Assembly (NCBI GenBank): GCA_965218625.1
Contig: CBDCLG010000014.1
Coordinates: forward strand, 186,001-250,000
Source: Bin5 sp965218625
GTDB lineage: Bacteria > Chloroflexota > Anaerolineae > Caldilineales > Caldilineaceae
Direction of reading: 5' to 3'
Length of the DNA stretch: 64,000 nucleotides
Both the position numbers and the translations under genes were made by a program. Shown here piece by piece: positions 1-9,030 of this stretch; position 1 is the first letter of the stretch; each line of letters starts with the position of its first letter. A model generated the notes under the pieces. That model did no database searches and was not told the origin of the DNA. It saw only the letters and a program-made list of their open reading frames with translations.

Positions 1-9
1 CACCGGCAA

Positions 10-291
10 TCAACCGTCCGCCGCAATGGCGAGCCGGACGTTCAGCGCCTCCAGAACACGGAACAGCGTATCGATGCGTGGATTGCCATCCTCCGACAGC
101 GCCCGGTAAAGAGATTGCCGCCCCAGCCCGCTTACATCAGAAACGGAGGTCATCCCTTTGGCGCGTGCGACGTTTCCGAGCGCCTTGGCAAAGTATTTGG
201 GATCCCTTTCGGCCAGCGCCGCGTTCAGATAGTCGACCAGCGCCTCATCGCTGTCGAGGAAATCGACCACGTCGAACTTTTTGAGTTCCAT
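10..291 (-). CDS. HigA-like addiction-module antitoxin (COG3636 type)
   Basis: This 93-residue protein resembles the 'probable addiction module antidote' family, small DNA-binding antitoxins that neutralise a RelE/HigB-type toxin and repress their own operon. An N-terminal stretch rich in Asp and Glu (residues 8-30) precedes a helix-turn-helix at about residues 36-80, with the family-typical segments LGNVARAKGM and GLGRQSLYRAL. The length is normal. The gene lies immediately downstream of a toxin reading frame that is clearly defective, so the antitoxin is now effectively orphaned. An 18-bp palindrome upstream of the toxin start is the likely autoregulatory operator. Family assignment is confident; retained function is inference. 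Confidence 0.85.
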   Translation of the reverse strand: MELKKFDVVDFLDSDEALVDYLNAALAERDPKYFAKALGNVARAKGMTSVSDVSGLGRQSLYRALSEDGNPRIDTLFRVLEALNVRLAIAADG

Positions 292-427
292 GGTGTGCTC
301 CTTCCGGTGGTAGCCAAAATTTCCCTCCTCGATACGTTTCTATGCGTGTCAAGACCGATGCCCGGGCCCGCTGATCTCGTAACTTCCTGAGCCACCTCTC
401 GAAGAGTGCGGTGTAGACGACTTCCAT
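292..427 (-). pseudogene. HigB/RelE-family toxin remnant (internal deletion)
   Basis: The frame starting at 427 begins like a phage-Gp49/HigB toxin: an N-terminal beta strand with FERWLRKLRD, followed by ARASVLTRIETYRGG. In this family the next segment should contain the catalytic core (GD..pVG.GV.ELR and GPGYRVYY). Here it is missing, and the frame runs after about 37 residues into unrelated sequence that overlaps the antitoxin start. About 60 toxin residues appear to have been lost by deletion. The antitoxin downstream is intact, a common end state of toxin-antitoxin decay. Confidence 0.7.
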
Positions 428-435
428 TCATATAA

Positions 436-453
436 TGTCCCTTATAAGAGACA
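436..453. promoter_or_regulatory. Palindromic operator upstream of the decayed TA module
   Basis: The 18-bp near-perfect palindrome TGTCCCTTATAAGAGACA lies 9 bp upstream of the toxin-remnant ATG and is centred on CTTATAAG. On the minus strand TTGTTG and TATATG are spaced 17 nt apart and overlap it, so a repressor bound here would block transcription. This is the expected arrangement for antitoxin autoregulation. Binding by the adjacent antitoxin is inferred. Confidence 0.55.
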
Positions 454-602
454 ACAAGTCAAGTCGGAACAGAACAGCGGGTTCGAATTAGCATCTGGCG
501 CCAGTCGTTTCGGCAACTTATGGAACGCGCGCCCTCGTTCTCCTGCTGGACGCGATTTTTCCTGGCCGCACTGGCTTGCGACTGCTACAGGCCAGCGGTG
601 TT

Positions 603-637
603 ACTGGCCACTGGCAACCGGCCACTGGCCACTGAGT
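603..637 (-). repeat. Heptamer repeat locus 1 (five GGCCAGT-type units)
   Basis: Read on the minus strand this is five in-phase 7-mers (ACTCAGT, GGCCAGT, GGCCGGT, TGCCAGT, GGCCAGT), starting 2 nt after the sulfatase stop codon. It belongs to a dispersed period-7 family found at several other gene junctions in the window. Confidence 0.75.
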
Positions 638-639
638 TG

Positions 640-2379
640 TCACCCTCGCACGCGCTCAGCCGTCAGATAGTAGGCGCCGGCCAACTGGTTGCCCTCCCCG
701 TCGCGCCACCAGCTCTTGACCGTCGTCGGACCCTGCTCCACGGACATGCGGAATGTCAGGCCGGTCGCATCCGGCGTCACGGGCAGGGTCTGCTCGCTGC
801 GGCCCACCTGCAGCCAGGCTGAAGAGACCGGCAGCGCTTTGCCCGCCGGCCAGCTGCCGTCGACGCCCTGCATGACCGGCGCAGGGTCGGAGATGCCCAG
901 GACGGACTCCTCGGGCCAGCGCCGAAGGGTGAAGTCGTAGAGGCCGGCGCGGTCGGCGTTCACGTGCCATGTGCCGCTGTCCATGACGGGGCCGCGCATG
1001 CCCTGCTGGTTGTCGGCGTAGACCCAGGCCCAGTCGCAGCTGCAGAGGCGCGCCGGGTTCTCGGCGTCGGAGCCGATCGTCAGCGGCTGGTAGGTCGTGA
1101 TCGTGTCGCTGACGCCGTCCCACCAGGCCGCGTAACCGTCGCGCAGGCGCTTCACCAGCTCCGGGTTGGTCGCGGCCGCGTCCCGCTGCTGACCCGGGTC
1201 CTCCGCGATGTTGTACAGCTCCCAGCCGTTGACCAGCCGCCACTGCTGCCACATCACCGCGGCCAGGTCCTTGCCGGTAAAGCCGAAGCGGACGCCCTCG
1301 TTGGCGTGGCCGTACTGCACGACCGACGTGCGGTCGCGGACGGCGTTGTCGGGCCGCCGCAGGTGCGACGCCAGCGACAGCCCGTCGCAGGTCCAGCCAT
1401 CGGGCGTTTCAATGCCGCACAGGTCGACCAGCGTCGGCAGGATGTCGACGCCGCGCGTCACGCCGCCGACGCCGCGCGTCACGCCGCCGACGTCGCGGCC
1501 GCCGTCGAAGCCGGCCTGCGGCCAGCGGATGAAGCAGGGCACGCGGTGGCCGCCTTCGTATAGCGAAGCCTTCCTGCCGCGCATGCCGGCGTTGTAGATC
1601 TCCTGGCCGGTGGCGGTGCCGTTGTCGGTCATGAAGATGAGAATGGTGTTGTCGCGGATGCCGTTGTCGAGCAGGAACCGCTCCAGCCGCGCCATGTTCT
1701 CGTCGATGTTGGCGATCATGCCGAAGAAGCTGGCCTCGTCGCGGCGGATGCCGTCGAGATAGGGCTGCCGGTACTCGTCGGGCACCCAGAGCGGGCCGTG
1801 CGGCGCGTTGGTGGCGATGAAGGCGAAAAAGGGCTCGTTGCGGTTGCGGCAGCCCTGCATCCAGCGCAGCGCCTCTTCGAACCAGACGTCGGTGCAGTAG
1901 CCGCGGTACTGCTTGATCTCGTCCTTGTGGCGGTAGTGGTCGTCGAAGTAGTCGTTGCCGTAGTAGTCGGCGGCCGAGGTGATGCCCCAGGCGGGGTGAT
2001 GGACTGTTTCGTGGAAGCCGCGGTCCTGCGGGCGGTAGGGGTAGTTGTCGCCGAGGTGCCATTTGCCGAAATGGCCGGTGTGGTAGCCGCTGGCGGCCAG
2101 GATGTCGGCCATCGTCGGCAGGTCGGCGCGCAGGAGGGAGCGGCCCATGCAGACGAAGGTGGCGCCGTTGCGCAGCGCGTCGTGGCCGGTCATCAGCTCG
2201 CCGCGCGTGGGCGTGCACACCGGCGCGACGTGGAAGTCGGTCAGGCGCACGCTGTCGGCGTGGAGGCGGTCGAGCGCGGGCGTTTTGAGCACCGGATTGC
2301 CGAGGCAGGAGAGGTCGCCGTAGCCCTGGTCGTCGGTGAGAACGAAGATGATGTTGGGGCGCGACTGTTTGGCTGGCAT
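640..2379 (-). CDS. Formylglycine-dependent sulfatase (arylsulfatase family)
   Basis: A 579-residue alkaline-phosphatase-superfamily sulfatase that hydrolyses sulfate esters, probably on sulfated polysaccharides or small metabolites. The N-terminal metal-binding Asp pair is in NIIFVLTDDQGYGD (Asp16-Asp17). The sulfatase signature CTPTR at residues 55-59 supplies Cys55 for conversion to formylglycine, followed by GH at 65-66. FGKWHLG (Lys106, His108) and MTDNG later in the chain complete the usual site. No signal peptide is evident, so a cytoplasmic location is possible. A 21-bp tandem duplication inserts an extra GGVTRGV in the loop before VDILPTL. The C-terminal 150 residues form the usual small beta subdomain. 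The substrate cannot be told from sequence. Confidence 0.93.
   Translation of the reverse strand: MPAKQSRPNIIFVLTDDQGYGDLSCLGNPVLKTPALDRLHADSVRLTDFHVAPVCTPTRGELMTGHDALRNGATFVCMGRSLLRADLPTMADILAASGYHTGHFGKWHLGDNYPYRPQDRGFHETVHHPAWGITSAADYYGNDYFDDHYRHKDEIKQYRGYCTDVWFEEALRWMQGCRNRNEPFFAFIATNAPHGPLWVPDEYRQPYLDGIRRDEASFFGMIANIDENMARLERFLLDNGIRDNTILIFMTDNGTATGQEIYNAGMRGRKASLYEGGHRVPCFIRWPQAGFDGGRDVGGVTRGVGGVTRGVDILPTLVDLCGIETPDGWTCDGLSLASHLRRPDNAVRDRTSVVQYGHANEGVRFGFTGKDLAAVMWQQWRLVNGWELYNIAEDPGQQRDAAATNPELVKRLRDGYAAWWDGVSDTITTYQPLTIGSDAENPARLCSCDWAWVYADNQQGMRGPVMDSGTWHVNADRAGLYDFTLRRWPEESVLGISDPAPVMQGVDGSWPAGKALPVSSAWLQVGRSEQTLPVTPDATGLTFRMSVEQGPTTVKSWWRDGEGNQLAGAYYLTAERVRG
1447..1488. repeat. In-frame 21-bp tandem duplication inside the sulfatase
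   Basis: Two identical 21-bp copies (1447-1467 and 1468-1488) lie head to tail in the sulfatase coding sequence. They keep the frame and duplicate seven residues, GGVTRGV. The identity of the copies suggests recent slippage or an unstable site. Confidence 0.9.
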
Positions 2380-2565
2380 GGGTCGGCCTTTCGTTGGAGG
2401 GGTGGGTCCTTTCGCCGGTGGTATGGCCGGTCGGCGCTATCCATCTCAGAGTCACATGAAAGCGCTTCAGTTGGGACCTGCTCTGTGACAAATGCTCCGT
2501 TTGACTGAGCTTGCAGAGAAAGTGTCGCGCGCTTCCGAATCAGATAAACGCAGGCGTCGATTACT

Positions 2566-3087
2566 TTACCACGTCAAGAGATCGATCTGACCCGCTAGCG
2601 CATATTCGGCAGAAACTCCAGTGGGGAACCGATCGTTGAGAACGCGTACGCGATAGGGCGTTGTCCAGGTCAAGGGAGATATCTGGTGCAGACGTTTGCC
2701 AATTCGTCGCGCGAACGCTTCGGGTGAACCGGTCTTGGTGATTTCTCTAACCCCCTTTGGAGGAACAGAGATTGTCTCCCCCTCGTAGAAGACGTCAAGA
2801 CCATATTCACTTTTGAGCTCTGGGGCATACAGCTGGCCGAGATAGACAACCCCATCCAATTGGGTACCGTCCCCCAATCTGATCGCGCAAAAGACGAAAA
2901 GAAATAGGGCAAGATGCTCTTCCTTGCCCACCAGGAGAGGATCGGTAATCTGCACGGGTGCGTAAATGTCTTCGTCGTCGAATGCGCCTTCTCCCAGCAT
3001 CCATAGGGGGGTCCGGCGGCATTCTTCCAGGTCCGGGGGCTCTTCAAAGAAGGGGGGATATCCGGGTTCTTCCCAGAGGACATTCAT
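2566..3087 (-). CDS. Hypothetical acidic protein
   Basis: About 173 residues from the ATG at 3087, which has AAAGG eight bases upstream. An in-frame ATG at 3156 would add 23 residues but lacks a ribosome site. The N-terminal third is acidic and proline-rich (EEPGYPPFFEEPPDLEE). The middle has beta-strand-like hydrophobic runs (LALFLFVFCAIRLGDG, DGVVYLGQLYAPEL), and there are no membrane segments. It is a soluble, single-gene unit that I do not recognise. Size, acidity and isolated position would fit an immunity-type or bacteriocin-neighbour protein, but nothing nearby supports that. Confidence 0.6.
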   Translation of the reverse strand: MNVLWEEPGYPPFFEEPPDLEECRRTPLWMLGEGAFDDEDIYAPVQITDPLLVGKEEHLALFLFVFCAIRLGDGTQLDGVVYLGQLYAPELKSEYGLDVFYEGETISVPPKGVREITKTGSPEAFARRIGKRLHQISPLTWTTPYRVRVLNDRFPTGVSAEYALAGQIDLLTW

Positions 3088-3417
3088 GGTTCTTGCCTTT
3101 GCCCATGTCTCTCTTGCTTTGCGTCTGTTGTCATCTGTGTTTGGATTGCACTGCATAGTATATCAAAAATGTCGAGATGGAGGCGCCGAGATCGGGGTCG
3201 AAGACTTGGGCGTTGAAGTAGGGCAGGCCGCTGGCGTCCGACTCCTCGCCGGTGACGGTGCGGTCGGTCCGGAGCTTAGCGGATGCGGCGCGCCGCAATC
3301 GCGGCGGGCGTGCTGCGTTGACAGCGGCGCCGGTCGCGGCGAAAATGGTTGCACGCGCGCTTGCCGGCGCGGCGCGCGGCGTGCAGTCTGCAATAGAGCA
3401 GAAAGGAGCGGCAACCG

Positions 3418-4401
3418 ATGAGCCGATATGCCAACATCAGCATGGTGAACTTTCCGACGCTGCCGGCGGACGAGCCTGAGCGCCTGCAGAAGACGCTGGT
3501 CCGCATGGGCGGGTACGTGGCCGCAGCCGCGCGCGAGCAGAGCGACCTGGTCGCATTCCCCGAGATCTGCAACAGTTTGGACACGTCGGCCCCGTTTGCC
3601 GCGGTCGAGACGCTGGACGGCCCGACCGTCACCGCGCTCTCGCAGGCGGCACGCGAGCACGGGCTCTACGTCGTCTGTCCGCTGCTGTTGAGCGAAGAGG
3701 GGCGGCGCTACAACTGCGCCGTGCTGATCGGGCGCAAAGGGGAAATCGCCGGCGTCTACCGCAAAAACTTCCCCACCCACGGCGAGCTGGAGCAGGGCAT
3801 CACGCCGGGCGTCGAGACGCCGGTCTTCGAGACCGACTTCGGCCGCGTCGGGCTCTGTATCTGCTTTGACCTCAACTACTGGGAGGTCGGCTCCGGCCTC
3901 TGCCGCAACCGCGCCGAGCTGGTGATCTGGCCTTCGATGTGGGCCGGCGGGCGCATGTTGAGCAAGTGGGCGATGGAGTTCGGCTTCAACCTGGCCGCGG
4001 TCTGGAAGGAACAGGCCACCTTCGTCGATGTGGCCGGGCGCGAGCTCCTCAGCGTCAAGCGCGACGTGAGCGACCGCAGCGGCCGCTCGCCGGTGGTGAC
4101 CGCGCGCATCGACCTGGACCGGCGCCTGCTGCACCCCGACTACAACTTGGACAAGCTGCAGGCGCTCTTCGAACGCCACGGCGGGACCGCCGCCTTTGTC
4201 GAGCTGCTGAAACAGGACTGCCACCTCATATTCGGGTCGCAGCTGCCGGGCGTATCGAGCGACCGGTTGATCGAGGAGTTCGGCCTCGAGACGATGCGCG
4301 ACTACCTCGCGCGCGTGCGCCGCGACCGCGAGACGGCGCTGAACGCGGCCGCCGAGCCGGTCTACGCCAACGGGCAGCCGGCGCGCCGGACCGAGAGTTA
4401 G
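3418..4401 (+). CDS. Carbon-nitrogen hydrolase (nitrilase superfamily)
   Basis: A 327-residue amidase/nitrilase-fold enzyme cleaving a C-N bond of an amide, nitrile or carbamoyl compound. The Glu-Lys-Cys triad is visible: Glu49 in VAFPEICNS, Lys116 in YRKNFPTHGE and Cys149 in GLCICFDLNYWE. A good AGGAG precedes the chosen ATG. The C-terminal 100 residues are longer than in minimal family members, suggesting a subfamily-specific cap. It stands alone between the hypothetical protein and an MFS gene, so the substrate is not indicated by context. Confidence 0.9.
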   Translation: MSRYANISMVNFPTLPADEPERLQKTLVRMGGYVAAAAREQSDLVAFPEICNSLDTSAPFAAVETLDGPTVTALSQAAREHGLYVVCPLLLSEEGRRYNCAVLIGRKGEIAGVYRKNFPTHGELEQGITPGVETPVFETDFGRVGLCICFDLNYWEVGSGLCRNRAELVIWPSMWAGGRMLSKWAMEFGFNLAAVWKEQATFVDVAGRELLSVKRDVSDRSGRSPVVTARIDLDRRLLHPDYNLDKLQALFERHGGTAAFVELLKQDCHLIFGSQLPGVSSDRLIEEFGLETMRDYLARVRRDRETALNAAAEPVYANGQPARRTES

Positions 4402-4727
4402 CCGGACGCGGCCGGCAGGGTAAGGTGCATTTGGGCCCGTCTCAGCTGCGCCCGGCGCGGTCGCCGGCGCCTAGGCAATATAGCAATTCGTAGACAGATC
4501 GTATCTGTATTGCCCAAGTTGCTTTACAGGGCGGCGACCGGCGTGTCCCAGGCGACAAACGAACCCGCGCACCAGAGGTACCGCCCAACGTTCGGCCAAC
4601 CACGCGCTCCTTTTCGGGGCACGCATTGAACAATCTTCCGGTTTCTCACGCGCCCGCTCCTGGTGTAAAATAATTTTCTAGTGCAGCCTCCTAAACCGAT
4701 TCAGACCACCGCGGAAGCCGAGCCCCG
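4402..4727. other. Intergenic region, no gene seen
   Basis: This 326-bp gap between the hydrolase and the MFS gene has no convincing reading frame. A weak inverted repeat (GGCAATA at 4474 with TATTGCC near 4508) and an A/T-rich TAAAATAATTTT tract near 4665, a plausible promoter element for the MFS gene, are the only features noticed. Confidence 0.5.
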
Positions 4728-5993
4728 ATGAACAACCTGCTGTCCCTGTTGCGATCACGCCCTCGCTTTCGTCGCGATGTCAATCTGCTGCTGATCACGA
4801 TTGCCCTGCTGGCGGTAAGCTTCTTTGGCATCCAGATGTTTTTGAACACCTTTTACATTCTGCGCCTGGGCTACGGTTATGCTTACCTGGGCTATTTCAA
4901 AGCGGCCAGCGCGATCAGCTACATGGCGCTGGCCCTGCCGGCCGGCGTGCTGGGACACCGGCTGGGCGTGACGCGCACGATGCGGCTCGGCCTGGTGATG
5001 ACGTTTGTGGGCGCGACGATGCTGCCGCTATCAGAGTCGGTTCCTCTATTTGTGCGCTACTACTGGCCGATTCTGTCAACGATGTTCGTGGCGGGAGGCT
5101 ACGCGCTGTTCAGCATCAACATGGTGCCGGCGCTGATGGGCCTGACCTCCGATGAGAACCGCAACAGCGCCTACGCCATGAGCAGCGTCATGCGCAGTTT
5201 CGGCACCTTCGTCGGCATGCCCCTTGCCGGGCTGCTGCCGGGTGTCATCGCCGGCATGGTCGGCGCCAGCCTCGACAGCCCCACCCCCTACGGGCTGGCC
5301 CTGTGGTCTGGCCCTGTGTTGGGGCTGCTGGCGTTCATTCCTCTGCTGCGCATCGCCGAGGGGGAACAGATCGACCCGGGGGAAGACAAACCGACCATGC
5401 CGGGATCCTTTCCCGTCGCGCCTGTGGGCCTGCTGATCCTTTTCGTCTGTTTCAGCCAGGCCGCCGGCGCCACCTGCCAGTCATTCTGCACCGCCTTCAT
5501 GGACACCGAGCTGCGTCTTTCGACCGTCATGATCAGCTGGATCACCAGCGTAGCGCAGCTGGGCTCCGTCTTCGGGCCGATGCTGTTGCCGTTTCTGGCT
5601 CGGCGCCGCGGCAACGGCTGGACACTGATGGCGACCACGGTCGGCGCGGCGGCGTGCATCGTGCCGCTCATTCTCATCCCCCAATGGATCTCGGCCGCGA
5701 TCGGGCAGTTCGGAACGCTGGTGATTTCCGCCATTCGCATGCCCGCGCTGCAGGTCTACCAGATGGAGATGACCGAGAAGCGCTGGCGCGCGCTGGCCTA
5801 CGGCGCGGTCTCGACGGCGATGGGTCTCAGCTACGGGCTGGTCAGCGCCAGCGGTGGGCAGATCATCGAGAGATGGGGATACAGCAACCTGTTCGTGATG
5901 GGCGTTACCCTCTCGCTCGTCGGCGCGACGATCATGTGGGCGATGTTGAAGCGGCCGGTGCTGAAGATGGCGGCGCGGGGCGCGGTGCAATAG
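4728..5993 (+). CDS. Major facilitator superfamily transporter
   Basis: A 421-residue polytopic inner-membrane carrier with about 12 hydrophobic segments arranged 6+6, with a cytoplasmic loop at about residues 205-225. The loop after TM2 carries HRLGVTRTMRLG, an MFS-like basic motif. The substrate is unknown. The gene converges with the protease-TPR array and is separated from it by a strong hairpin at 6026-6062. Confidence 0.85.
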   Translation: MNNLLSLLRSRPRFRRDVNLLLITIALLAVSFFGIQMFLNTFYILRLGYGYAYLGYFKAASAISYMALALPAGVLGHRLGVTRTMRLGLVMTFVGATMLPLSESVPLFVRYYWPILSTMFVAGGYALFSINMVPALMGLTSDENRNSAYAMSSVMRSFGTFVGMPLAGLLPGVIAGMVGASLDSPTPYGLALWSGPVLGLLAFIPLLRIAEGEQIDPGEDKPTMPGSFPVAPVGLLILFVCFSQAAGATCQSFCTAFMDTELRLSTVMISWITSVAQLGSVFGPMLLPFLARRRGNGWTLMATTVGAAACIVPLILIPQWISAAIGQFGTLVISAIRMPALQVYQMEMTEKRWRALAYGAVSTAMGLSYGLVSASGGQIIERWGYSNLFVMGVTLSLVGATIMWAMLKRPVLKMAARGAVQ

Positions 5994-6025
5994 TTCGGGT
6001 AAAGAGTAGAAAAGTAGAAAAAAGA

Positions 6026-6062
6026 GGGGGAGAAGCGGACCGGACACGCGTGCTTCTCCCCC
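6026..6062. terminator. Bidirectional intrinsic terminator between convergent genes
   Basis: A perfect 11-bp stem (GGGGGAGAAGC at 6026-6036 with GCTTCTCCCCC at 6052-6062) closes a 15-nt loop. On the minus strand the stem is followed by TCTTTTTTCT, so it should stop transcripts of the first protease-TPR gene. On the plus strand it is followed by TTCTTGTT, a weaker terminator for the MFS gene. Confidence 0.85.
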
Positions 6063-6093
6063 TTCTTGTTGCTCGTTCGGCCTGGTGGGCACC

Positions 6094-8790
6094 CTACTGC
6101 GAATCAGCCTCCTCGCCGGAGAATTCCGCGGCCATCTGCAGCAGGTCGGCCAGCTGCGGATCGGGGGCTTCGAGCGCCAGCTCGATCTCTTCCAGCTGCT
6201 CCATCGCTTTGTCGATCAGTTCAACCGCCTTCTCGTTGTTTCCCAGATGTCCATGGCTGATGCCGGCCCCCAGCCGCGCATGCGGGATGAGATAGTCGCT
6301 ATCCAGGACCGCCTCGAAGTCGGCCAGCGCCTTTTCCCACTCTCCCCTCTTCAGATAGACATAGCCGCGCGTATCCTGCAGGCCCGGCGGCAGCTCACCA
6401 TCGAGGAGTTCAACTGTCTTGTCGACGTCGGCGAGCGCGCTCTCGAATTCGCCGTTTTGGCTCAGCATCAGCGCCCGGTTGTTGTAGAGGCCGAAATTGT
6501 CCGGCTCCACCTCGATTGCTCGGGCCATCTCAGCCAGGGCATCTTCGAGGCGGCCCGAGTACCAGAGAATACTGGCGCGGAATGCGATCAGAGCGGCGTC
6601 CTCCGGGTCCCCTTCCAGGACCTTGTCGACATCGATCAGCGCCTCGTCGTAGCGTCCTAAGCCAAAGAGCAATCCAGCGCGTCCGCGGTAAGCTTCCGTC
6701 AGCTCCGGATCGAGTTCGATACTGCGCGTATAGGCTTCCAGCGCCTCTTCATACTCATCATTTGTTGCCAGCTGCCACGCCTGGTCCAGGTAGGAGGCTG
6801 CACTTTCAGCGGGCTGTTCGGTATCCCAAACACGGAAAGAGTCGATGAACAGATCGGTCATTGGCTCAATGTATTCCTGCTCCTCCTTCGAGAAGAAGAC
6901 CAGGAGAACGAAGACCGCGGCCTCCGTTTCGTCCACGTGAATGAATATCGTGGAGAGCGCTTGCCCGCCGTCCAAGCTGTAATCAAGACGGTCCGCCACC
7001 AGTCCTTGCACGGTGGTGATCGTCTCTTCCGAGAGCTTCTCAGCATCGGGATCGCTCGAAATCGACGAATCCAATGATTCGACGAAGCCTTCACGGCTCT
7101 GCTCTCTCCTGGGAAGTTCGTGTAACGCGTTCTCCATGATGAGAAAGATGGAGGAAGCCGAAACATAGCATGCGACGAACTGTTCGCACTGCTCTGCCGG
7201 CACCACCTCCCACTCGATCGGTTCGAGTATGGAAAAGCCGAACCTGTCGCTCTCGTACCAGGCCATCTTGCCGTACGCGGTGGCAAGCAGCTGGCGGCTC
7301 ACCTGCGGTTCGGTCAGTTCGGCGGCCTCGTCCGGGATGGTGACATTGATGAAGTAGCTGCCGAACTCTTCGTCCCAGTAGTCCTCGACCAGGAGAATGT
7401 AGGCGCCGTCCCGGGGCGCCTCGTAGACGATGCGGCTGCTTGCTCCGAACAGGCCGCCGCCGCTATCGTCGTCGCTGACCGTCTCTTCGAATGAGTCGCT
7501 CTCGTACCGGAGTCTGATCCAGGGGTCAATGCCGATCGAGTCAACATCGATCTGGACCCGTTCGCCCGCCTTCAGCTCCAATTCGAAGACGTCTGTGTCG
7601 TCGGGCACGTCGGTCGCGCCGAGATAGGCGTCGCCGGCGGCAAGAACGTGCCGGTCGTCGGGATCAGGGTAGGCGAGCAGTGGATGGGAGGAGGTGAGCA
7701 GGTAGCTGTTCTCGTTTTCGGACGGCTGCTGCACTTCGATGAGGTAAGGGTCGCTGGATTCGACGGTGAAGCTCAGCGTAGCCTGCTTCTCATCGGTGCC
7801 TCGCACGACCGATTGCTGCCATTCTCCACCGCCAAGCGGCCGCGCATAGACCTGCGGCAGGCCGACGCCTTCGATGTCGATCTCGATTTCGGCGCCGACC
7901 GGTTCCTGCAGCAGGTAGCGATGCAGGTCAAAGAAGTCGCGCATGGTGTCCTCGAACTCGGTCTGGCCTTCGCCCTGCGGAAGGCCGCGCTTCCCGATTG
8001 TGACACCCAACTCATGGCCGAGAATTGTGTTGAGGCGCGGCAGCGCGTCGGCGATCGAAGCGGCCAGGCCGAAGCCGCTGAAGATGAAGGTCGAAAGGCC
8101 GACAACGTCGCCGGTATCGGTGACCATGACGCCGCCGCTCTGGCCCTCAATGGCGGCGGCATCGACCTGGAAGAAGGTGTAGTCGATCCTCTCCCAGCTG
8201 CGCAGCCGCGACAGGATACCGGTCGTAATCGTGGGCTGGGGGAACTCTTCCTCTTCGGCCGGGTAGCCGATCAGGTAGACATCGCTGCCGATCGCCAGTT
8301 CGCCGGCATCGACCAGCGGCAGCGGCTCGATCTGGGTATCGAGCGGTCCGACCAGGGCCAGGTCTGCGATCAGGTCCCAGCCGGCGACGGGCGCGGCTGG
8401 ATGTTCGGAGCCGTTGGGGAAGACGACGCGCACTTCGGCGTAGGGCCAGACGACGTGGGCATTGGTGAGCAGGTAGTTGTCCTCGATCAGGACGGCGCTG
8501 CCGGTTCCCAGGGGCGTATCGACGAAGGCAACCGCGGGCGAGATGGCGGCGAAGAGCTCGGCGGCGCTGCGTGTTTCGCCATCGGTCGGCGGTTGCAGAG
8601 TCAGGCGTGTGGCAGGCGGCGCCGGGGTCGGTGTCGCCGGTTCGGCCGCTCCTGCCTGGTCGTCCGCGGCGGCCGTCGCCTGTGCCGCCTGCGCGGCTGT
8701 ATCCTGGTCCGGCCTGATCGGCTGGCAGGCTGACAGCAGCAGGACGGTCAAGAGGGAGCACAAGATGGTGACAGCGTTCAGTTTCCGCAT
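6094..8790 (-). CDS. Lipoprotein: trypsin-like protease with PPC-like and TPR domains, paralogue 1
   Basis: An 898-residue predicted secreted, lipid-anchored protease. The start at 8790 (MRKLNAV) has AAAGGAG upstream and gives a clean type II signal peptide with lipobox LLSAC (Cys22); an in-frame ATG at 8922 lies upstream of the promoter. A Pro/Thr-rich linker leads into a trypsin/HtrA-like domain (about 75-290) with His112 (TNAHVVWP), Asp143 (IADLAL) and Ser218 (GQSGG). A beta-rich PPC-like domain follows, with acidic SDDDSGGG motifs, then a second beta domain and about six TPR units in the last 240 residues. No PDZ domain is visible. It is best preserved of four tandem copies and ends at a strong terminator. 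The role is unknown; an envelope quality-control or signalling protease with a protein-binding tail is plausible. Confidence 0.85.
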   Translation of the reverse strand: MRKLNAVTILCSLLTVLLLSACQPIRPDQDTAAQAAQATAAADDQAGAAEPATPTPAPPATRLTLQPPTDGETRSAAELFAAISPAVAFVDTPLGTGSAVLIEDNYLLTNAHVVWPYAEVRVVFPNGSEHPAAPVAGWDLIADLALVGPLDTQIEPLPLVDAGELAIGSDVYLIGYPAEEEEFPQPTITTGILSRLRSWERIDYTFFQVDAAAIEGQSGGVMVTDTGDVVGLSTFIFSGFGLAASIADALPRLNTILGHELGVTIGKRGLPQGEGQTEFEDTMRDFFDLHRYLLQEPVGAEIEIDIEGVGLPQVYARPLGGGEWQQSVVRGTDEKQATLSFTVESSDPYLIEVQQPSENENSYLLTSSHPLLAYPDPDDRHVLAAGDAYLGATDVPDDTDVFELELKAGERVQIDVDSIGIDPWIRLRYESDSFEETVSDDDSGGGLFGASSRIVYEAPRDGAYILLVEDYWDEEFGSYFINVTIPDEAAELTEPQVSRQLLATAYGKMAWYESDRFGFSILEPIEWEVVPAEQCEQFVACYVSASSIFLIMENALHELPRREQSREGFVESLDSSISSDPDAEKLSEETITTVQGLVADRLDYSLDGGQALSTIFIHVDETEAAVFVLLVFFSKEEQEYIEPMTDLFIDSFRVWDTEQPAESAASYLDQAWQLATNDEYEEALEAYTRSIELDPELTEAYRGRAGLLFGLGRYDEALIDVDKVLEGDPEDAALIAFRASILWYSGRLEDALAEMARAIEVEPDNFGLYNNRALMLSQNGEFESALADVDKTVELLDGELPPGLQDTRGYVYLKRGEWEKALADFEAVLDSDYLIPHARLGAGISHGHLGNNEKAVELIDKAMEQLEEIELALEAPDPQLADLLQMAAEFSGEEADSQ

Positions 8791-8865
8791 GGGACGGAGC
8801 TCCTTTGGCCGTCTGAGGGCGGCCGATGCGAGAGCAGTGGATGTGTGGGGAGTCGGGATGCTGCC

Positions 8866-8893
8866 ATTATATCCCAAGAGAGCAGCTTTGCAC
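8866..8893 (-). promoter_or_regulatory. Promoter of protease-TPR paralogue 1
   Basis: On the minus strand GTGCAA (8893-8888), a 16-nt spacer and TATAAT (8871-8866) form a sigma-70-like promoter about 75 bp before the ATG. The same hexamers, spacing and flanking sequence occur before paralogue 3 and, with one change in each hexamer, before paralogue 2. Confidence 0.75.
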
Positions 8894-8939
8894 TCCCATG
8901 CGATTCCTGACCAACGAAGCAACGGGCCGGGTCAGGGAC

Positions 8940-8987
8940 GATGGGAGAGGGAACAGGCGGGCCGCATCTTTCTGTTTCTCTCCCATC
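8940..8987. terminator. Hairpin between paralogues 1 and 2
   Basis: A perfect 10-bp inverted repeat, GATGGGAGAG (8940-8949) with CTCTCCCATC (8978-8987), sits downstream of the paralogue 2 stop codon. No T-run follows on the minus strand, so it may be a weak terminator or an mRNA-stabilising hairpin. Confidence 0.5.
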
Positions 8988-9030
8988 TTGCCGTCCGTTC
9001 GTACGGGCAGGACCCCTTGCGGGGACCGGC

